Positions 47,164-59,780 of a stretch of 64,000 nucleotides of DNA are shown in pieces; positions within the stretch are counted from its first letter, which is position 1, and the number at the start of each line of letters is the position of its first letter. Made by a program: the position numbers and the translations under genes. Location: the NCBI GenBank assembly GCA_021292105.1, contig CM037865.1, positions 66,724,630 to 66,788,629 of the forward strand. The letters are read 5' to 3'. The DNA is from Anadara kagoshimensis (taxonomy: Eukaryota > Mollusca > Bivalvia > Arcoida > Arcidae). Below the pieces are notes generated by a model. That model saw only the letters and a list, made by a program, of their open reading frames with translations. It had not been told where the DNA came from and ran no database searches.

Positions 47164-50100
47164 GTTAAATAGTATTGACGGATCTCATCTCATGTAGTGT
47201 GCGTGCTTTTGAAGGTTCTTAAACTCTGACTCAATAATCATTATTGCAATAAAATAAACATCGTAGTTTTATTGTATCATGGCTGAGGGTATGTACATGT
47301 ATATCTTTATACATAGGGGATGTTCGCGCTGTTAATAATGATAAACTGTCCTGGTTAAGTATATAATTAAAGTTTAAATACAAGTTCATTGATTTAATGA
47401 CATCCGCTCTGATTAAATTTCGCCTGATTTATTGTTTTATTCTACCCCCATTTTATCACCATCTGTTGTGATACGTGACATATTTGTGGGGGAGGGGGTA
47501 GATAAAAGTTTTCAAGATAACGGTAAAACTCCTTACCTATTAAATTGTATGTAAGTAATTGGAAAAATTATTATTCACAGAATGGATTCTGTCATTTTTA
47601 AGTTTTTCAATCGAAATTAAGAAGGAATACTTTCTAAGATGACTTAAATTTGGCACTTTTAATATTTTATTCCGAGAACTATAAATATATTATTTACATT
47701 TTCGAGCACAGTAAATGGTTGTTAGAATTTTTTGATCACACAATTGTTACAGATATGACCTTATTTGGTTTCCTTTTTCAGACAAAGAATTACTAGTACT
47801 TGGCTATTTTGGTAAAGGGACACATGACACTAAGCATTAAACAGAAGTGTGAAAAAATAATAAACACAATATAATCATATATGAATATTTTATCGTAAAT
47901 ATGAACGCGCTTGCTTTGTGTTTTGTATTAAAATTTACATGGTTTTATTTTTTGTTGCATTTGTATATTGCTTTTTCTGTCTGAAACTCGGTTCTGTTCT
48001 AATGTATGGTGTTTTCAAGTTATAGAGGTATAATTGGAATGCACAACGGTTGATGAATGCGCTAGATTTGAGAATATGTTTTGCAGAAGATCAATTAATG
48101 CGCTGATGTTGGCGTTTTAGCATACCTACCTAAAGGCATATTATCAGACATGTAGTAGATACAACAAATCGCACTAGGTTGCTTTTTTCGATAATTTGCG
48201 TGTGTGATTTTGACTTTACACCTCAGTAACTTGTCGACAATGTTCAACGGTTCAGCATCTTGCGCGTGTGTTTGTGTACATTTACATGTTTACCATCTGC
48301 ACACGGCAAAGCCACTGTTATTGTTGTCGTAAGCATAACAATAAATGACTAACTCACTGAGTCTGTGATATGATTCCCATACGTAACAGAAAATATGTGT
48401 TTGATTTAGTCACCTTGTCCCCACCGGTCCATTGTTATTATAGGTTTAAATTCATTTATTTAACTTCGATTTAATCTTTCCCCATTAGTTTGGAATGAAT
48501 TTAACAGCATGGTCATATTTATCCGAATGGAAACTCATTTAACCATATTAATTATATAAAGCCCCAAGATATTGGTCCAGAATGCTATATTGTATCAATG
48601 CTTTTAATTGGCGGATTTTGTCACGATGGAAGTTGACAGCTATTGTCTAAAATCAAAAACTGTAAATGGTTTGGATCACAATTTAACACACTGTCGTCCG
48701 CCGGATTCGTAATCGATCTTATCACGACGTTATCTCGTCACTGCAAATGTAGCTAAGCTGATATATGACAAGATAGTATTCTTTGAAATGCTACAAATCC
48801 AGTTTCATCGACAACAAAAAATTCCTTAAACAGTAAAACCACGCCTATTACATGATGGATATACAAAACAAGATCACCATTTTAATGATAATGTTATCGT
48901 TATCTTGTCCGGCCTGTCCGTGCGACATATTTATAATAGCCCCTGTCCATGCTGTGTGTGTCCAGAACTGCAGGATCAGTGTCATCACTGACCAAAGCGT
49001 CACATGTTATGTCTTAACAATTAGATGACAGGTCACAAACAATTTTTCTATCTTTTAAATAACCATAAATTGACGGTTTTATACCACTAAGCCTTGTATT
49101 ACGTGTTCAAACATCTGGCGGGTATTTGTAACAAATAGCCAGGGATTACTGATACACATCAACAGAACATTTAAACACAAAATAACTGTCATACAAAATA
49201 AATACTGATTGTAACTTTACTTTCCATACAGAATAATAACAGGGAAATTAAAAGCTGTCATTTATCTGTTTTGCCATTCTGACCCGTTTTAATTTTTTTT
49301 AACATGAGCTGCGATGCCCATTTTTCAAAAAACAATATTTATTTATTTATTTTTATTTACATGTATTGATTTATTATAAAATATTTTCAAGTTTTATATT
49401 TATGGACTTGATAAGTACGTCTGAAAATCCGAAATGCTGCACGTGTTACGTGCTGACTTTTATTTGTTACGGCATATTCGATTCATGGCTGCATTGGCTG
49501 AATTTCTTGAATTTGTTACAACGTATTTAAATTTCAATTTTATAAGTTTCAGTGGTATGATTTGTGTTTAGTTTGTGTCTTGTTACAATTCAATACATTT
49601 TAGGTTGCTGTCGCAATTGCCGTAGCTGTCTTTGGAGAGATTGAAAACGATCAAGGTTTATAAAAAATATTATTATTCCCTATAGCTGGTAAATGTTCAA
49701 AACTTTTCCCCCGTGTGTTTATTTAGAATTAATCTTAACTTTTTCACATTTAAAACTTGATATTTACTTTTTACAATATCGCGCAAGGAATTCATGAAAC
49801 AGGAAATGTTTTAACAAGTAAAATTACAAAATATATTATCTCCGTCACAATCTGATGAAAGTCGCCGGCAATTCCGTACCGAAAAGGAAAAGTATCCGTT
49901 CATTTTTAAGTGTGAAAAGAAAAACCAGATGAAAATTTACGATAATGTTTAATTATAATTTTCATAGATAACGGTAAAGTAACCCAACATCAAAGTACTC
50001 AGAGAACTCGTGCTTGATCAGATAATCGTGATAATCCTCATTAGTGTTTATAAACTTAACTATCGACTGTATCAAAGTAACTTACACGGCGAAAAAATCA

Positions 50101-50365
50101 CTTCATTAGTCGTGAATTAAACCCCAGGGTGTCCGAACCCGCGACGGTTTTGCCCGCTGGACTATTTTTTTGTAACAACTTAAGTGTGATGTCTTTACAC
50201 CTTGTAAATGACTTTATGATCTCAATCATTCTCGCTATTATGACCCTTTAGGGACAATTTTGTCCGGAAGTTACAGTTTCCGACTTGATTCCGGAATTTT
50301 TATTTATTTATTTATTTTTTATTTATCTATCTATTTATTTATTCTGTATTTTTAATTAAAATTAC

Positions 50366-50491
50366 GCATTGTCGTATACCACTTTTTGAATTTAATCATA
50401 AAATACGATCAAAAAGTCGTTATTGTCATATACTTGTACCACTTTTTCAATGTATTTTATGATTAAATTCAAAAAGTGGTATATGTATGAC
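50366..50491. mobile_element. Palindromic MITE (GGTATATGACA family)
   Basis: GTCGTATACCACTTTTTGAA on the left is mirrored by TTCAAAAAGTGGTATATG on the right, with a second inner inverted copy of ATACCACTTTTT and TTTATGATT between. Confidence 0.7.
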
Positions 50492-50616
50492 AGTATTATG
50501 CATACCCATTTCCTCTTCCTTCAAAGTAACAACTAATTAGATTGAAAAAATAAGGTTGTATTCAAATTGGTTTAGTTCTTTCAGTTTTCATCAAAACTGT
50601 TCAAGAAACAAGATAT

Positions 50617-50619
<3 letters not shown>

Positions 50620-50692
<73 letters not shown>

Positions 50693-50696
50693 CTCT
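50620..50696. repeat. (CT)n(CTAT)n compound microsatellite
   Basis: About 27 CT units followed by six CTAT units. Confidence 0.95.
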
Positions 50697-51589
50697 CTCA
50701 TACATGTATGTGCATTTTTATAACAATAATATGGTCGCACTTTATAATTTTAAGCATGAATATTGGAAATCACCATAAAAATAATAAAATATGATGTGAA
50801 TACACAAAGAAGGGCCTAATTGTTATGGATAATTATATAGATTGCCATTGTGTATCTTTCAATGTAGTGTCTTTATTGTTTTATATGGTTAAACAGATTC
50901 CAATGATTTTATTTGTTTCCGTTTTGTCTACTATTTATTTCTATATCTTGATATCTATTGCCATTGTCAATATCAATAATGTTACTTCCAGTTTATGTAG
51001 CTGTTAGACTGATGATGTCTATTCCACCTTTTACTCGTTCTCAAACAGCAGTTCGCTTCTTGAAAGTCTGGTATTTTTGTATGTATATTTTATGAAAAAG
51101 GTACATGTACACAATGTATATTTTAACATTTCAGGATGTTTTCATATGCAGCCATTTTGCAATATAACGCTGACACCCACTGTGTATAGGAACAAACAGC
51201 TGTTTAATTTCGCTTTTTGAAAAGCTTTTCGAAATGTTAAAGAGTCACGGTTCCTAGGCAAGAAAGATTTATAAAAGTATAAGATCTAAATTGTGCCATG
51301 ACTGTTTGTTGAAGACAAAGAATTTTGTCACACGCTGTTGTAAAACGTCATATTACTGACATGTATAGTTTTTCATTAAAATGCAATTGAACTGAATACT
51401 TTATGTTCAACAAACGTAAGTTGAGTACATGTAATTTGAATTTGTAAATATTATCACTTAACGAAAACCCGGTGGATTCCTTACTTGTTAGAAAATATCT
51501 TCATACCATTTCTTTGGTTTTAAGAAAATTTTAATTTTTAAAAATATCATCCCGGCAACGCTAGGTAAGATTTGAAAATATGTACACTT

Positions 51590-52009
51590 GGAGGCATGTA
51601 GAATTTGGTCCAGTTGTAAAAGTGTCTGTATAGACACTATAAAAATTACTTGAACAACCTGTTTGCATAAAAGAACTTTGTCACATTTAATGGTTAAAAC
51701 ACATTACTGTATTTCAAGTGACTCTTTTATTCAATTTTTTTCTTAGCATATATAGATTGCAATTGAAGTAATATTTTTATTGTCAAAACCACCAGTTTTA
51801 GAAATTAAAACATATGAAAGTGTGAACTTGACACGGGTGACCCTTGGGGTTGAATTTAAAATTTAACAAATTGTAAATATGTCTACGTAGGGCCATGCCG
51901 GGGGTACTTTGTGTTTTTGTTAAAAATAAATAAATTTTCTAAAAATGTGTTAACATGCCACGAGTAATTTGAATTTTAACAAATTGAAAATATGTACACT
52001 TGCAGGCAT

Positions 52010-52050
<41 letters not shown>
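51590..52050 (-). repeat. GA-linked repeat, inverted copy
   Basis: Read on the minus strand: a GA tract (CT at 52011-52050), CATGCCTGCAAGTGTACATA, CAATTTGTTAAAATTCAAAT, GGGTCACCCGTGTCAAGTTC, AATTTCTAAAACTGGTGG, GTTGTTCAAGTAATTTTTA-like and ACAGACACTTTTACAACTG. By eye it is closely similar over about 450 bp to the plus-strand copy at 55190-55640. Confidence 0.8.
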
Positions 52051-52053
<3 letters not shown>

Positions 52054-53128
52054 GAACGTTTCAAAAGCCTTTAAGCATTCCGAAATTTGAAATATAAAAA
52101 TAAGCGGTATTGCAGAATGCTTATACTTGTGTATATCATGATTTTTGTTCTAAATAAGATCGAACCGGCATCGATCGTGTTTCTTTTGTAATGATTATGA
52201 AAATTACTATTGTAAGAAGAATGTTTGATTATGCAATGCTATTATAAAATCATTGTAAGGTTAAAGAAATCGTCATTATCATTGTCGTCGTCGTCGTTTT
52301 CATCGTCATCGTCTGCAAATATACATATTTTCAATTTGAAGAACTCAAAATAGAACTTAAGGACCAGACTCTGTAATCTAAAACAGAGATGTTAGATATA
52401 AATTCCTGGTATTCCTATGTCTGGACATTTAATTATTTGTTAAATTTCAAATCCAAACCAAGAGGTCACCCATGTCAAGTTCACGGGTGTCTTTGTCTTA
52501 CCGTTCCCAAAACTGATGTTTTTTACAAGAAAGATATCACTATCAATCTATATCCGATACATGCAAGAAATATAAGGATTATTTAACCCATCTTAACGTC
52601 AATATTTGACATCGTGACAAAGTTCTTTCTAGTCGAACATGTTGCTTAATGTAAACACACCATTTTTTGTTACAGTTGCTTTCCCGAATATGTTTACTAA
52701 TATTTTCGATATTCTTATATTTTCTTTTTTTTTCTCTTAGCCGTGACAACAACATGTTTGGATTCTCATAAAAGTATTAAATATGTCAGAATTAAAAATA
52801 GGTAGGACATTTAATTTACGAAAGAGTAAAAAATGTTAAAAAGAACCCGGGGTAAAGAATAGATGCCGAGGATTATGTCTGACATCACTATATGAATCAC
52901 TAAAACCTTAAATATATACTGTTCAAGTGCAAATAAACTTGTTGCTAAACATTTTATTTTACCAGATGTAATTTCAATTTTCACTTCAAATATAGGAATG
53001 TTGAAATGGTTGCATTTTGGTTGACTGTTGTAACGTATCGCTTGGTCAACTTCGATCGCATGTTTGTGTCTGTTGCTGGATAATCTTATGAACCCCCTTC
53101 AGTGGTGTGGATGAAATAAAATGAACGA

Positions 53129-53134
<6 letters not shown>

Positions 53135-53186
<52 letters not shown>

Positions 53187-54341
53187 ATGCCTCCAAGTGT
53201 ACATATTTTTCAATTTGTAAAAATTCAATATCAACCTCGGGGTCACTCGTGTCATCTTAACACATTTTGTTTCAAAATTAAAAAAGTTTTCTTAAAAAAC
53301 ATACAGCTACCTCTGGCATGATACCCGTGTTTGCAATTTGTTAAAATCAAATTCAACCCCAGGGATGACCCGTGTCAAGTTAACACGTTCTTAACTTTTA
53401 ATTTCTAAAACTAGTGTCTATACAATAACAATTTTAATTCTATATTGCAATTTGTAAACAGGAAAAACTGAATTAATATCATGGGTTAATGTATGAGGAA
53501 TTTCTTTAATTTAGCAATTATTTTTTGGTATTGGTATTTTTTATTTCATCTTCCAAATAATTTCACAAAAATATTTCACATTTAGATGCTACATAGTATT
53601 GTTAATGACATACAAAATTTAGCAATTATTTATTTTCAATGCGAAATGAGTTTAGGTGATAAAAAAATTCCAATTGTTAGCATCAAATAAAATCATGTAC
53701 ATGTATTGCTTTTGAAAAAAAACTTTACCAGTAGATAATTCAAAGTTTAAAATTAGGTATACATAGTCTTCTTGCAACATCTATTTGTCAATAAGCAATC
53801 ACCCACCCCTCCAACAGGACAAACATACCTATAAATACAGACACACAGAAGGGATTTTAGACAACAACGGACTCCAGTTTCACAATTATTCTTTGATAAA
53901 GATTTTTCTTATCTTAAATCTGACAACTTTTAACAATATTTTATAGTACATGTACTACAAATTAAGTGTTACACAAATTAAAATATAGATGTAATAAGCT
54001 TAGCATGATTTTCAAAATGACTTCTTAAAGTCATGAATACCTGAAAACTAACAAAATTATACACATTTCAAATACCAAAAATCTTTGTTCAGCAATAATT
54101 GTGAAACTGTGATCTGGTGTGTTTGGTGCAATTGTGCACGAAGATTCAGACCAACTACACAAGTGAAAGAATCTTGATATGGACGTAAAACTCCAATACT
54201 CCACTCCACTACACTCCACTGTGTAACGATTATTTACACTGACAAACATGTAATGTTGAGAAAAGGAGAGGAAGACAAAGTATGCCTGCGAGTGTTTATA
54301 TTTTCAATTTGTTAAAATTCAAATTTAAACTCCGAGAGAAA

Positions 54342-54379
<38 letters not shown>

Positions 54380-55640
54380 CATGCCTGCAAGTGTACATAT
54401 TTTTCAAATTGTTAAAATTCAATTTCAACCTCGGGGTCACTCGTATCATGTTAACACTTTTTTCAAAATTAAAAAAGTTTTCTTATAAAACATACATTTA
54501 CCCCTGGCATGATACCCGTGTTTGCAATTTGTTAAAATCAAAATTCAACCCCAGGGATGACCCGTGTCAAGTTCACACGTTCTGGACTTTCGATTTCTAA
54601 AACTAGTGTTGATACAATAACAATTGTACTTCAATATTGCAATTTATAACCAAGAACATTTGAATTAATATCATGGGTAAATACATAAAGAATTTCTTTT
54701 TATTTAGCAAATATTTATTTTCCAAAGATAATGAAAATATGAAAATACACTTTGTTAAACATGAAATAAAATCGTATTTATAATACTTTTTAACCAAATA
54801 AACTTTAGAAATGGAAACAATTCTTTTTTTAAAACGGTGTTATATGCTCTGTAAAATTAGCACATACGAATACAACCTAAAATGGAAACAAGTACCAAAA
54901 ACACAGATATACGGAAGGCGATCTGGTTTCCCGGTGCATTTGTTTACGAAGATTTAGATCAACTACATGTATATCTGTTTAACACAACACGAATAAAAAC
55001 CAAAACGTTAAACTGCTGAAGCAACACCCACAATATTGAGAAATGATTTTATGCACAAACGATACTGTAACAGTTTATGGTAAATCTGAATTATCACAAA
55101 CGTGTAATGATAAATGCATGCTGCTTTAAATGGCAACATTTTGTCATGTAAGAGAGAGGGGGACGGGGAAGAGAAAGCCATGAATGGAGTGAGTCAAAGT
55201 AGAGAGAGAGAGAGAGAGAGAGAGATTATGCCTGCAAGTGTACATATTTTCAATTTGTTAAAATTCAAATTTAACCTCTGGTTAACTCGTGGCATGGTAA
55301 CACATTTTTAAAAGATTTATTTATTTTTTAACAAAAATACAGATACCCCCGGCATCGTCGTACGCAGACATATTTACAATTTGTTAAATTTTAAATTTAA
55401 CCTCAAGGGTCACCCGTGTCAAGTTCACACTTTAACGTGTTTTAATTTCTAAAACTGATGGATTTGACAATAAAAATATTACTTCAATTGCAATCTATAT
55501 CTGCTAAGTAAAAAAAACTCGAATTAATGTCACTGGGGATGCAATAATATGTTTTAGCAATAGTATGTGACAAAGTTTCTTTTATGCAAACTGGTTGTTC
55601 AAGTTACAAATTTTATACAGACACTTTTACAACTGTAGCA
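53135..55640 (+). repeat. Array of three GA-linked repeats
   Basis: GA tracts at 53135-53185, 54345-54377 and 55201-55226 are each followed by ATGCCT(C/G)CAAGTGTACATAT, ATTTGTTAAAATTCAAATTT-type sequence, a GGGTCACCCGTGTCAAGTT-type block and AATTTCTAAAACT. Between the first two units lies a foldback element (about 53868-54118, TTTCACAATTATT arms) of the family seen at 58891-59142. A partial copy without a GA tract is at about 52440-52580. Confidence 0.75.
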
Positions 55641-55959
55641 TTGGATGAATAACTTAAGCAAATCATGCTAAAACACATAAAAATTATCAATAAAGTAAAT
55701 ATGAATTTGAAAAAAAAGATAAACAAAATTATAGAAACATTCAGATGAAGAGCATGTGCATCTCAGTAGTCAATGGATATTATACAATACACACGTGCAG
55801 ATGCACACGCGCACATGATGAACTATTTTTTATAACATAAAAAAACCTAGCAAAATTGTAAATTTAACATGCCGTACAGTATATAATGTTTCTTATAAGA
55901 AATACGTTATTTAATCAGACAATATCAAGAAGCCTGTAAATTGCATCACCAACATATAC

Positions 55960-56004
<45 letters not shown>
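55960..56004 (+). repeat. (TAA)n microsatellite
   Basis: About 14 TAA units, roughly 1 kb before the Olig-like gene A start codon. Confidence 0.95.
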
Positions 56005-56892
56005 TTTCTTTACTATATGTTGTCGTTTTCACGGAGTTTAACATTCCAAACAACGCATCGTATATTTCAGTTTTTCAATAACCCTATCATTTTGAAGTTT
56101 TTGTCCATTTCAAACTGAGACAATGTTACAGCATTAAACGTTGCCAACTTAAACACATTTTGGAGAAAATTGTATCAACGTTCATGTAATTTTCTGGCAC
56201 AATTAAAACATGCATTTATCGGTAAAATTTCACATTGGTTCATATTAACAGAAATAGTGCAATTTGATTTGATTTTAAACGGCGACAGAAACAAATACAC
56301 AATAACAAATACAACACGAACATTACAATGACAATTACAACTGTCGTGTGCCCATTTTTAAAAATTAATATTTTCATCTGCATTTAACACTGAAAAACAA
56401 ATCTTGATTTGCAAGAACTGAAAAAAATTAGAAATTTTTTCACCAAACAATAATAAAAATTCATATATGGTATTGATAAATGTGGGAGTTTTAGAAGAAT
56501 GAATATTTCGAAACTATTTCAGCTGTACCTTTTAAAAATATTTTCTCGAACATATCTCTTGATAAATTTAGATTCAATTTATTCACCATGAATTTGTCAA
56601 ACAAAGCAAAAGAAACAAAAGAAATAAAGGCAAATGATAATAACAAAAGAAAAATATGAAAAAAATACAATAATAAAATTTAAGCGAAATTTGAATACTT
56701 TCACGTGTTTATTTATTTATTTATTTATTTATTTTATTAAATTCACCAAATATCAAATAATATTATCAGTAAGAATATTCACACCAAGAAATAGATAAAA
56801 CGCCCTGGGGTAAGGATTATCACTCTTTTGTTAAAAATTAAAAAATCCGTTAGCAGGGCACGCCCCCTCGGTAATCGACCGGAAGAACTCTT

Positions 56893-56936
56893 GACCAATA
56901 CAAAGGCGAGACCCATCAGATGGTCATTTATAAGGG
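56893..56936 (+). promoter_or_regulatory. Probable core promoter of Olig-like gene A
   Basis: A CCAAT box (56895-56899), an E-box CAGATG (56917-56922) and a TATA-like TTTATAAGG (56927-56934) occur in order over 40 bp, about 130 bp before the ATG. The E-box is of the type bound by Olig/NeuroD-like bHLH factors, so autoregulation is possible; this is inference. Confidence 0.55.
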
Positions 56937-57057
56937 GTTGGAACCCGATGATCTTCAGTAAGCTTTGAGCTAACTAAAGCATCAAGCAGTCAAATTGGTA
57001 TTGCACCATCTACATTGTTGGATTATTAAGTCTTTGAGTGTAAAACAACAAGTCATA

Positions 57058-58149
57058 ATGGCAGATCAGGACATGTACATTAATGTTGATGTAATTGAAT
57101 CTGAGAACAATGATAGTGGAAATGTGTCGGACTTAGAATTATCTTACGAAGCCTGGAATGTGTCTCCAAATTCTAAGATCAGCCCAGGAGAGTACCGCTC
57201 AAAATCACGCATTCCAGATGACATCAGGCTGCGTATCAACAGCAGAGAGCGAGAACGTATGCACAGTTTGAATGCAGCATTGGATGGATTAAGAGAAGTG
57301 ATTCCGTATTCTAAAGGACCGTCTGTTAAGAAACTGTCTAAAATGTCGACATTATTGTTGGCAAGGAACTATATATTGATGTTACAAAAATCTATGGAAG
57401 AAATGAAACAGTTAGTACATGACTTATCAGCAAATAATTCCAGAGTGGCTTCAGGTGCTAGTTTGAAATCTGATATTTCTGGACATTCTTACACAGGTGC
57501 TAGTTTGAAATCGGACATTTCTGGACATTCTTACACAGGTGCTAGTTTGAAATCGGACATTTCTGGACTTTCTTACATAGGTGCTAGTTCGAAATCATCT
57601 GAAATTGCTGGACACCCATATTCTGGTCTAAGTTTGAAAACGGACACTAGCGGACACTCTTACTCGCCTTACTCTAGCTATTCCGGTCATCGTTACTCTC
57701 CATACAAGGTGCCTCGTGCACACTATGTTGAGTCATTACCGTCTCCACTGGCAACAACCACAGTTCCGGATGTTCGAGTTCCACCATTGCCACTTGTCGA
57801 CAGGACCAACACAACGATTGCTAATGATGTACAACTTCCGGAAAACAGATTACCAACAAGATCAATGGATATAAAGAGCACAGGTATTCCTGCTGGTGTT
57901 CCACTTTTGGAAAACGTGTCACCTCATAAGCCATTGGTTGATAGAACAAACACAACCACTAGTGCGCCATTGAAGTTTTCGATGTCATCAATTTTGGAGG
58001 ATTCCGGGCCATTAACGACTTCAACACCAGATAAACCACAAGTGCCACCATATGTAGATATCTGTTCACGTTCTTCTATTGGACATTTGTGCACGTGTTT
58101 TCAGTGTCGGAGACCAGGTGTTCCAGCATCAAACTGGAAATTGTTTTAA
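57058..58149 (+). CDS. Olig-family bHLH transcription factor A (intronless)
   Basis: A single exon encoding 363 aa. The ATG at 57058 is the first in frame, has a strong context (A at -3, G at +4) and starts the MAD sequence shared with gene B. The bHLH spans about 56-110: basic part [16 protein letters not shown] with the E-box-contacting Glu64, helix 1 [12 protein letters not shown], and helix 2 [20 protein letters not shown]. The INSRER.RMH..N and DGLR..IPY wording matches Olig1/2/3 better than Beta3/Bhlhe22. After the domain comes a cassette of five 14-15-residue repeats ([14 protein letters not shown], about 133-203), the first three nearly identical at DNA level (57454-57579), then Pro/Ser/Thr-rich sequence with two VDRTNTT motifs. 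The C terminus has [13 protein letters not shown] and CTCFQC, both conserved in gene B. Expected to be a nuclear regulator of neural or glial fate; its role here is unknown. Confidence 0.92.
   Translation: MADQDMYINVDVIESENNDSGNVSDLELSYEAWNVSPNSKISPGEYRSKSRIPDDIRLRINSRERERMHSLNAALDGLREVIPYSKGPSVKKLSKMSTLLLARNYILMLQKSMEEMKQLVHDLSANNSRVASGASLKSDISGHSYTGASLKSDISGHSYTGASLKSDISGLSYIGASSKSSEIAGHPYSGLSLKTDTSGHSYSPYSSYSGHRYSPYKVPRAHYVESLPSPLATTTVPDVRVPPLPLVDRTNTTIANDVQLPENRLPTRSMDIKSTGIPAGVPLLENVSPHKPLVDRTNTTTSAPLKFSMSSILEDSGPLTTSTPDKPQVPPYVDICSRSSIGHLCTCFQCRRPGVPASNWKLF
57454..57666 (+). repeat. 42-bp in-frame coding repeat in Olig-like gene A
   Basis: Three 42-bp units (57454-57579) encode [10 protein letters not shown](H/L)SY(T/I), followed by two diverged units ([29 protein letters not shown]). 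Gene B lacks this block, so the repeat expanded after the duplication or was lost in B. Confidence 0.9.
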
Positions 58150-58890
58150 TTTTAAAAATGGACACATCCGGACTTTTCAGAAATATCGCCTCGACAAATT
58201 GACCACATTGATGCAACAAAGTAAAAATTAAATTGATTTAGTATTGTGCTAAAATTGTGTATTTCGATATATTAGACTATGCATTATTTCGTCACACTAT
58301 GGATAGTAGTATTTCAACTTGTGCGAAGGTTTAAATATGACAGAACAAAAATGTGTTTAAACTTTCAATTTGACTAAAATCTATATTTTTACAAAATACA
58401 AGACGCGGTGATATTTAATTGGACTTTATCACGGATGGACCATTATAATTATTATTGTGATATATTTGAGTGTTGTGACTATCATATTTTTTCTTTCTTT
58501 CTCGTCTTTCTATCTTTCATTTCTTTAATGTGTAAATAATGTAAAAATTGTAAATTTGAAGAGTATACATATTTTATTTATAAGATTGACGACCATACAT
58601 AAAACGATATCAATATAATCTATGTTTTCTTGCTTTTGTTTTTATTTTTCACAACAACATATTGATAATTTTCTGAAATAATAAATTGAGATCTCGTTTA
58701 TTATTTCAAAAATGTTAGAATTTCACGTGACATCCATTGGACTACATATTCACTTCCCATTTACTGAAAAATAAATGAGAATTGACCCATAAGTTAAGAT
58801 TATTTAACTTATATCGAGACGCTATCTGAAGGTGTTACAGAAAGTTTATGTATAGTTATGCATGCGCGTAGCAAGGAGTTTGCTAACAAC

Positions 58891-59142
58891 TGTTCCGGTT
58901 TCACAGTCATTCATTAGCTAAGATTTTCCTTAACATAAATTTAGCCAATTTTGGTAATTTCGTTTTGGAACTATTGATGGATATTTTTGTAAAAACTAAA
59001 TGCAAATGTTTTAATCTAGAAGTGATCTTAAAAATGACACCTTAACTTCCTGAAATTATCAAATTGATAAAGATTTGATTTTTTTGCCAGATTTAAGTTA
59101 AAGAAAATCTTGGCTAATGAATGATTGTGAAACCGGAACATA
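58891..59142. mobile_element. Foldback MITE with ~52-bp inverted arms
   Basis: TGTTCCGGTTTCACAGTCAT at the left and ATGATTGTGAAACCGGAACA at the right. The arms continue for about 52 bp with a few mismatches (TCATTAGCTAAGATTTTCC against its mirror). A related element is at about 53868-54118. The flanking CTTATATCGAGACG (58812) also occurs near 14930. Confidence 0.7.
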
Positions 59143-59701
59143 TTTCCGTTAAAACTTCAAGGTGCAAGTTTGGCGGGATTTTGAAATGGATCTTCATTTT
59201 ATCTTCGAAAATGACTTTCTTCTGTGAAAGAAGAACGCGTCAACTGACACTTGAAATGTATGAAATATAGAAGCGACCGGAAAAGTGCACAAAATGCGTT
59301 TCAGTTGTCCAAAGCTTAGTTAGCTTATCATGTTTATTAAAAGTATTTGCTAATTATATAAGTATAAAAGAGAAAAACTGAAAACTTGGCAACAGCTAAT
59401 TCAACAAAGACACCTAAATAATAGATACAGTCAAACAAGACGATACAGAGGGAAGGTCAAACGCATGAAGGAACAACTGATTATAAAATACTCTCGACTT
59501 TGGACGAACGTATACATTACAATCAGTAGTAACTACTTTGAGCTAATAAAGTACCATTCAAGATTCCCATTTCACTTATATCTAGGCGGTCATTTCTGTG
59601 ATTGAGGAGGGAACCGAAGTACCCGCCGGCTAGCGAACTCACGAACTTTCTCGCACTAGAATCTGCCCGAGTGAGAGTTGAACCTAGGCAATGAGAGTCG
59701 T

Positions 59702-59780
59702 TGGAAGCGCGTGGCCTAGTGGTTAAGGCGTTGGACTCATGATTCGAAGGTCGTGGGTTCGATCCCTGGACCGGGCGATG
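59702..59780 (+). mobile_element. SINE head only (tRNA-like part)
   Basis: Nearly identical to the first ~79 bases of the SINE at 46745-47010 (TGGAAGCGCGTGGCCTAGTG to GACCGGGCGATG), then it stops abruptly. It has A and B boxes and a CAT loop, but the ends do not pair as an acceptor stem, so a functional tRNA-Met is unlikely. Confidence 0.7.

Larger units (their letters stand above)
47164..57057. other. 9.9-kb gene-free, repeat-rich region
   Basis: No gene was recognised between the receptor-like gene and the first Olig gene. From 47164 to about 50350 I see only AT-rich unique-looking sequence. After that come a palindromic MITE, several CT/GA microsatellites and a family of ~450-bp repeats attached to them, then a TAA tract. 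The final few hundred bases should hold the Olig promoter. Confidence 0.6.

Noticed and set aside
59702-59780. Possible tRNA-Met gene (CAT loop, A and B boxes)
   Set aside because: The ends do not pair as an acceptor stem, and the sequence matches the head of the SINE at 46745-47010.
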